From the NCBI GenBank assembly GCA_018366195.1, contig JAGZIN010000025.1:1-36183 (forward strand): DNA of 36,183 bases, given 5' to 3'. Below are positions 32,265-36,183 of this stretch, in pieces. Each line of letters opens with the position of its first letter. Positions within the stretch are counted from its first letter, which is position 1. Both the position numbers and the translations under genes were made by a program. The notes under the pieces are model-generated. The model worked only from the letters and a program-made list of their open reading frames with translations, was not told the origin of the DNA and made no database searches. The DNA is from Butyricicoccus pullicaecorum (GTDB lineage: Bacteria; Bacillota; Clostridia; Oscillospirales; Butyricicoccaceae).

Positions 32265-33545
32265 ATGACAACAATAAAACGTGCGTGGTTGTATGTCCGG
32301 CGTAATAAAAAACGGACGATTTTACTCTTTCTGTTGTTTACTGTGCTTATCACCATTTCTATGATTGGATTTGCATTGCATATGGCTAGCAAGAATGCAG
32401 TAAAAGAACTCCGCAGTAGCATTGGTGGTTATTTCACAATTGAGATGGGTGCAGATAGCAGGGACAAAACCGATGAAGCACTGCTTACACAGCTTCGGAC
32501 ACGGGATCACATCAGCAGGTATAATGGTGTAGACACCTATTATCTATATACGGGCGAATTGACGCTGCTTGCGGGGTGCTACCGCGGTACCGGCATGACC
32601 GGTGCGTTCACACCAAAGATGATTGCCTGCACAGATTCTTCCCTGCATGAGCGCTTTTTATCATCCTCTTTTCAGCTGATAGAAGGACGGCATCTTACAG
32701 AAAACGACCAGAGCAAGGCTGTCATCTCCAGAGAGGTCGCACAGATGAGCGGACTGTCGCTTGGTGACACCTTTTCTGGTTGTACCAGAGATAATTTGCG
32801 GGGATGGCAGTCTGAATTTGGAGAGTTTGAGACCACGTTTGAAATTGTAGGCATCTATCAGGCAACACGAAGCGAAGCGGTAGAGCCGGGAACACCGGAA
32901 TGTGACTTGCAGGAGAATATTGTTTTCACTGATATTTCTACAGCCAAGCAGTTCTATCAAGTGAAGTTTCCTGACAGATCCTCAGAAGAATATCAGTACA
33001 GCTCCGGATTCATGTTGTTCACAGATGACCCAGTCAATATCCCGGCGGTCGTGGCTGACCTTAAGCAGCAGTCCTTCGCTGATTGGGATAGCTTTGTGAT
33101 ATCAGAGAACAGCGCTGCATATCAGCAGGCCGCAGCTCCGATCCAGAAAGCGGAGACCATCAGTTTCTTCCTGCTCATCATAATTTTGCTCATTAGCATT
33201 GGTATCCTGTCACTCATCTTGCTGATGTGGACGCGTGAACGTATGACGGAAATAGGCATCCTGATTTCTCTGGGCATTTCCCCTAAGAGAATCTTTGAGC
33301 AGATCCTGATGGAAAACTATCTCACGGCAATACCAGCTTTTGTGGGTTCTGCCGTATTGAGCATACTTTTGTCTGGCAGCGTCGGGAGATTCATGGGGAT
33401 ACTTGGCGAACAGCTTCGTGTTGGCGTAGCACAGATGCTCACGGTGTTCATCTGCACGACAGCCGTCATCCTAGTCACAGTTTTTTTGACATCTATTTCT
33501 ATCATGCGCAAAAATCCAAAGGACATTCTGATTGATCTGAGCTGA
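32265..33545 (+). CDS. FtsX-like ABC permease C
   Basis: A 426-residue permease with AAGGAGG directly before the ATG. It has an N-terminal helix (TILLFLLFTVLITISMIGFA), an extracellular MacB-like domain (SSSFQLIEGRHLTENDQSKA) and three C-terminal helices with WTRERMTEIGILISLGISPK between the first two. It is more distant from permeases A and B and shorter in the extracellular part. It lies directly upstream of the ATPase and is probably the constant partner in a heteromeric transporter, with A or B as the variable half. It is visibly more GC-rich than the maturation genes, which hints at a different source. Confidence 0.85.
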   Translation: MTTIKRAWLYVRRNKKRTILLFLLFTVLITISMIGFALHMASKNAVKELRSSIGGYFTIEMGADSRDKTDEALLTQLRTRDHISRYNGVDTYYLYTGELTLLAGCYRGTGMTGAFTPKMIACTDSSLHERFLSSSFQLIEGRHLTENDQSKAVISREVAQMSGLSLGDTFSGCTRDNLRGWQSEFGEFETTFEIVGIYQATRSEAVEPGTPECDLQENIVFTDISTAKQFYQVKFPDRSSEEYQYSSGFMLFTDDPVNIPAVVADLKQQSFADWDSFVISENSAAYQQAAAPIQKAETISFFLLIIILLISIGILSLILLMWTRERMTEIGILISLGISPKRIFEQILMENYLTAIPAFVGSAVLSILLSGSVGRFMGILGEQLRVGVAQMLTVFICTTAVILVTVFLTSISIMRKNPKDILIDLS

Positions 33546-33564
33546 ATTATAAGGAGAACATATT

Positions 33565-34194
33565 ATGAGCGTTTTATCGACTAAAGACCTGAGCTACTAT
33601 TACTTCAGTGACCGCATGATTTTCGAGAATCTGAATATGGAATTCGAGCGCGGCAAGGTTTACGTCATTCTGGGCGCTTCTGGTAGTGGAAAAACTACTT
33701 TGCTCTCACTTTTGGGAGGACTGGACACACCGAAAGGTGGACAGATCCTGTTCGAGGAGAAGGATATCGCTCAAATAGGACTGACCAAGTATCGGCATGA
33801 ATGTGTCTCGTTCATCTTCCAGAATTACAACTTGATTGAGTACATGACACCTCTCGAAAATGTGCAACTTGTGGACGTACATGCATCGACGGATATCCTG
33901 ATGCAGGTTGGCTTGACCTGTGAGGAAGCTCACCGCAACGTACTTAAGTTGTCTGGTGGGCAGCAGCAGCGTGTCGCAATTGCACGTGCGCTGGCATCGT
34001 CCGCGCCGGTCATTTTGGCTGACGAGCCGACTGGCAATCTGGACGAGGATACAGCACATGATGTCACGGCACTGCTCGTAGAAAAGGCAAAGTCTATGAA
34101 CAAGTGCGTTATTATCGTCAGTCACTCAAGCGATGTTGCAGCCATGGCCGATGTTATCATTCGGTTCTCTCACGGAAAGATTGAGATTGCATGA
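33565..34194 (+). CDS. MacB/LolD-type ABC ATPase
   Basis: A 209-residue ATP-binding subunit with AAGGAG 8 bases before the ATG. All motifs are present: Walker A GASGSGKT (37-44), Q-loop FIFQNYNLIEYMTPLENV, signature LSGGQQQRVAIARAL, Walker B VILADEPTGNLDE and the switch His in VSHSSD. It is slightly shorter than usual for the family (about 220-230 residues). It should drive permeases A, B and C, as no other stand-alone ATPase is present. Its stop overlaps the start of the fused exporter gene (ATGA). Confidence 0.93.
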   Translation: MSVLSTKDLSYYYFSDRMIFENLNMEFERGKVYVILGASGSGKTTLLSLLGGLDTPKGGQILFEEKDIAQIGLTKYRHECVSFIFQNYNLIEYMTPLENVQLVDVHASTDILMQVGLTCEEAHRNVLKLSGGQQQRVAIARALASSAPVILADEPTGNLDEDTAHDVTALLVEKAKSMNKCVIIVSHSSDVAAMADVIIRFSHGKIEIA

Positions 34195-35912
34195 GACAGA
34201 TGTCACATCAGGGAGAGCTCCCCACAATTTCTATCTGGGGATTGCTGAAACGGTATGTACTTGGAAAACGTCTTATTTTGCTATCAGTTACCTTGTTGGT
34301 AACCAGTGTCCTTACGTTTATTCGACCCTTAATCATTAAAGGAATCACTGACGAGGGCATGTTGAAAGCAAATATGCAGATTATCGGAGGTTGTGCACTT
34401 CTATTACTATTCTCAGCCGTAATAGATCAAGCAATCAGCATCATACAGAGCCAGCAGTTTGTAAAAATGCAAAATTCTATGGTACTTACGCTATACCGTT
34501 TGGCATTTGACAAATTGTTGCGGTTAAAGAAGGACTATTTTACCAAGCATAACAATGCTGAAATTATGAACCGCATCTCGACAGACATTCATTCTGTTAG
34601 CATGATTGCTGATAGAAGCATTTTATTTATCGTAAACTATGCCTTGTCTTTTATTGGTGGATTGATTGGGCTTTTAGTATTGAATCCTAAAATGGCCACT
34701 GTCGTAATTTTAGTCATTCCACTCAAAGCGTTGACAACAGTCAAGATGTCTAAACAGAATGAGAAAGTTTCAGCAGAACGTATTCAGTGTAATCGTGCAT
34801 TCTCATCATGGTTTGGGGATATCATCAGTGGAATTAAGGAAGTTAAGCTGTGGAATCTCAACGAGAATGTTCAGGAAAAATTGTCCAACCATCAATCTGA
34901 AATTTTGCAAGCTGATAAGAAATCTGTGCTGTGCAGTTGCTATAATCAGACATTAACCCGTATTTTAGATAGTATGGTTCAAAGCATTTTATATATTTAT
35001 GGTGGTGTTTTGTTTTTACAGGGTGAACTTTCACTCGGTGGCGTTACAGCATTCATCTCATACTCTAGTTATGTTCTGGGACCAATCACATCAATTATGT
35101 CAATTCGTTACTTATTTTCTGGCATTACTCCTTCACTCAAGCGGCTCAACGATTTTTTCCAGTTGGAAGAAAATCATCAAATGGCGTTGCCAAACTTAGA
35201 GTCTAGACAGTTTACGCTATCTTCCCTTGAACTACAACAGATCTCTTTCTCACACACACAGGATACGCTATTGGAGAACATCAATCTAACAGTGCATTCT
35301 GGAGAGAAAATTGCAATCATTGGTCCAAATGGTAGTGGAAAATCAACATTAATTGACATAATCCTCCGCTTTGAACACCCTAAGTCTGGAAAAATCTTGA
35401 TAAATGGTTTGGATATGCGGAATATACCAGAGGATATATACTGGAGTTTATTCGCGGTTGTAGAGCAAGAGCCTTACTTTTTTCAAGATAGTATTCGTAA
35501 TAATCTAGACCCAACCGGGTGCCATACAGATGGGGAAATTCTTCAGGCTCTAGAGCAATGTGGTGCGATGGCATTCTTTCAAGAGCGTTTTCATGGTGAC
35601 TTGACTCATATTATTCATTTCGATGCAGGGGATTTATCTGGTGGAGAACGAAAAAAAATGGCGATTACGCGTGCAGTTTTGAAGAATGCACCGATTCTTA
35701 TTATGGATGAAGTCGCAGCTGACTACGATGTGCATGCAGAACAACAATTAAGTGATATGATTTCATCTTGTTTTCCCAACAAGCAAATCATATATATTAC
35801 ACATAACTACTCATATCTGGATATATTCGATCAGGTCTATGAAATATCTAATAAGACTCTGAAACTGCTTACAAGGGAAAAAATTGCACAACTGAAAAAT
35901 CGGGATGAATAG
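34191..35912 (+). CDS. Fused ABC exporter (MsbA/ABCB type) for the RiPP
   Basis: A 573-residue half-transporter with six membrane helices (about residues 20-310) and a C-terminal ATPase domain. Motifs are Walker A GPNGSGKST (about 378-386), Q-loop VVEQEPYFF, signature LSGGERKKMAITRAV, Walker B ILIMDEVAADYD (the usual SALD is replaced) and the switch His in ITHNYSY. There is no N-terminal C39 peptidase, which fits leader removal by the S8 protease instead. It most likely exports the mature peptides. The gene is AT-rich like the maturation genes and unlike the permease C/ATPase pair. An alternative start is ATG 34200. Confidence 0.88.
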   Translation: MRQMSHQGELPTISIWGLLKRYVLGKRLILLSVTLLVTSVLTFIRPLIIKGITDEGMLKANMQIIGGCALLLLFSAVIDQAISIIQSQQFVKMQNSMVLTLYRLAFDKLLRLKKDYFTKHNNAEIMNRISTDIHSVSMIADRSILFIVNYALSFIGGLIGLLVLNPKMATVVILVIPLKALTTVKMSKQNEKVSAERIQCNRAFSSWFGDIISGIKEVKLWNLNENVQEKLSNHQSEILQADKKSVLCSCYNQTLTRILDSMVQSILYIYGGVLFLQGELSLGGVTAFISYSSYVLGPITSIMSIRYLFSGITPSLKRLNDFFQLEENHQMALPNLESRQFTLSSLELQQISFSHTQDTLLENINLTVHSGEKIAIIGPNGSGKSTLIDIILRFEHPKSGKILINGLDMRNIPEDIYWSLFAVVEQEPYFFQDSIRNNLDPTGCHTDGEILQALEQCGAMAFFQERFHGDLTHIIHFDAGDLSGGERKKMAITRAVLKNAPILIMDEVAADYDVHAEQQLSDMISSCFPNKQIIYITHNYSYLDIFDQVYEISNKTLKLLTREKIAQLKNRDE

Positions 35913-36044
35913 AATTGAGAACCACCAGTTGTATGATACCGAAATGTTCAACAAAGGAATCACAGTGCAATCTAAGTAAGGCGAAGTTTTTAACAGCAAA
36001 TTGTTGTGGAGACTGTTAATTAACCTTTTACACACAATGACAAC

Positions 36045-36082
36045 AACTCCTGAGGATTTCCCTCAGGAGTTATTTGTTTTTA
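36045..36082 (+). terminator. Strong terminator closing the RiPP cluster
   Basis: AACTCCTGAGG (36045-36055) pairs perfectly with CCTCAGGAGTT (36061-36071) around ATTTC, followed by ATTTGTTTTTA. It lies about 130 bases after the exporter stop. I see no gene in 35913-36044. Confidence 0.88.
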
Positions 36083-36183
36083 CGGAAAGTACAGTTTACA
36101 AGGGACTACACAGGGTAGGTATCTGACGGGAGGGGTGCCGCCAGTCAGATTTTCCATGTGATGTTCAAGCTGTCGCTTGTGGC
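36080..36183 (-). CDS. Possible partial minus-strand gene at the window edge
   Basis: On the minus strand a frame enters from the right edge, reads about 33 codons (including MENLTGGTPPVRYLPCV) and stops at TAA 36080-36082, just beside the cluster terminator. It converges with the RiPP operon. The piece is too short to identify, and it could be a chance open frame. Confidence 0.25.
   Translation of the reverse strand, partial: HKRQLEHHMENLTGGTPPVRYLPCVVPCKLYFP

Larger units (their letters stand above)
2737..36183 (+). mobile_element. Tn1549/CTn-like integrative conjugative element with RiPP cargo (partial)
   Basis: From 2737 rightward the genes form a co-oriented clostridial conjugation module: helicase remnant, DUF3848/3849, Fic module, toprim, MobC, relaxase, PcfB, sortase, adhesin, VirD4, Maff2, VirB6, PrgI, VirB4 and NlpC/P60. 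The RiPP cluster follows directly behind the last transfer gene on the same strand. Neither end, no integrase and no attachment site of this element lies in the window, so its limits are unknown. Whether the DNA right of 36082 still belongs to the element is not certain. Confidence 0.75.

Noticed and set aside
35913..36044. Small genes downstream of the exporter
   Set aside because: Only very short frames (about 11 codons) without ribosome binding sites are present before the terminator.

Overview
The window looks like gut-type Clostridia (Firmicutes; an Oscillospiraceae or Lachnospiraceae host is my inference). The grounds are strong AGGAGG-type ribosome binding sites, TTG and GTG starts, and a Tn1549/CTn-type conjugation gene set of the kind named after Clostridioides difficile loci (CD1108, CD1110, CD1112 and CD1115 families). 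Family names come from recognition of the translated sequences, not from database searches.

Layout. (1) 1-~2736 is the right end of one mobile element: the tail of a ParB-like protein, a YdbC-like protein, a small unknown protein and a large serine recombinase (TnpX type). (2) This element appears to have inserted inside a helicase gene of a second element. The in-frame helicase remnant begins exactly where the recombinase gene ends (~2737), next to helicase motif VI. (3) 2737-24214 is the conserved backbone of an integrative conjugative element (ICE): helicase remnant, DUF3848/DUF3849-like protein, unknown protein, VbhA-Fic toxin-antitoxin pair, toprim protein, oriT-like inverted repeats, MobC, relaxase, PcfB-like protein, a surface protein, a class D-like sortase, a 1725-residue thioester/CnaB adhesin, VirD4, a Maff2 pilin-like protein, VirB6, a small membrane protein, PrgI, VirB4 and a CD1108-type NlpC/P60 hydrolase. 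(4) 24215-36080 is visibly AT-richer cargo: a ribosomally made, post-translationally modified peptide (RiPP) cluster of the CLI_3235/CcpM kind. It holds a radical SAM/SPASM maturase (with an apparent N-terminal frameshift), a TIGR04066-like maturation protein, an acyl-carrier-related protein without the usual serine, a cytosolic S8 protease, two Cys-rich precursor peptides each paired with its own FtsX-like permease, a third permease, a shared MacB-type ATPase and a fused ABC exporter. A strong terminator closes the cluster at 36045-36082, and an unidentified minus-strand frame then runs off the window.

How the parts could work together. MobC, the relaxase and PcfB process the DNA at oriT. 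VirD4, VirB4, VirB6, PrgI, Maff2 and the NlpC/P60 protein build the transfer machine, and the sortase and adhesin probably act in cell contact. In the cargo, the radical SAM enzyme would modify the CxCxxxxCxC core of the 59-residue precursors, the S8 protease would remove the leader in the cytosol, the fused ABC protein would export the product, and the FtsX permeases with the MacB-type ATPase would give immunity or extra export. The most unusual point is the ~1.9 kb tandem duplication of [precursor - hairpin - permease], in which the permeases' extracellular domains have diverged while their membrane halves stayed nearly the same. This suggests matched peptide/permease pairs.
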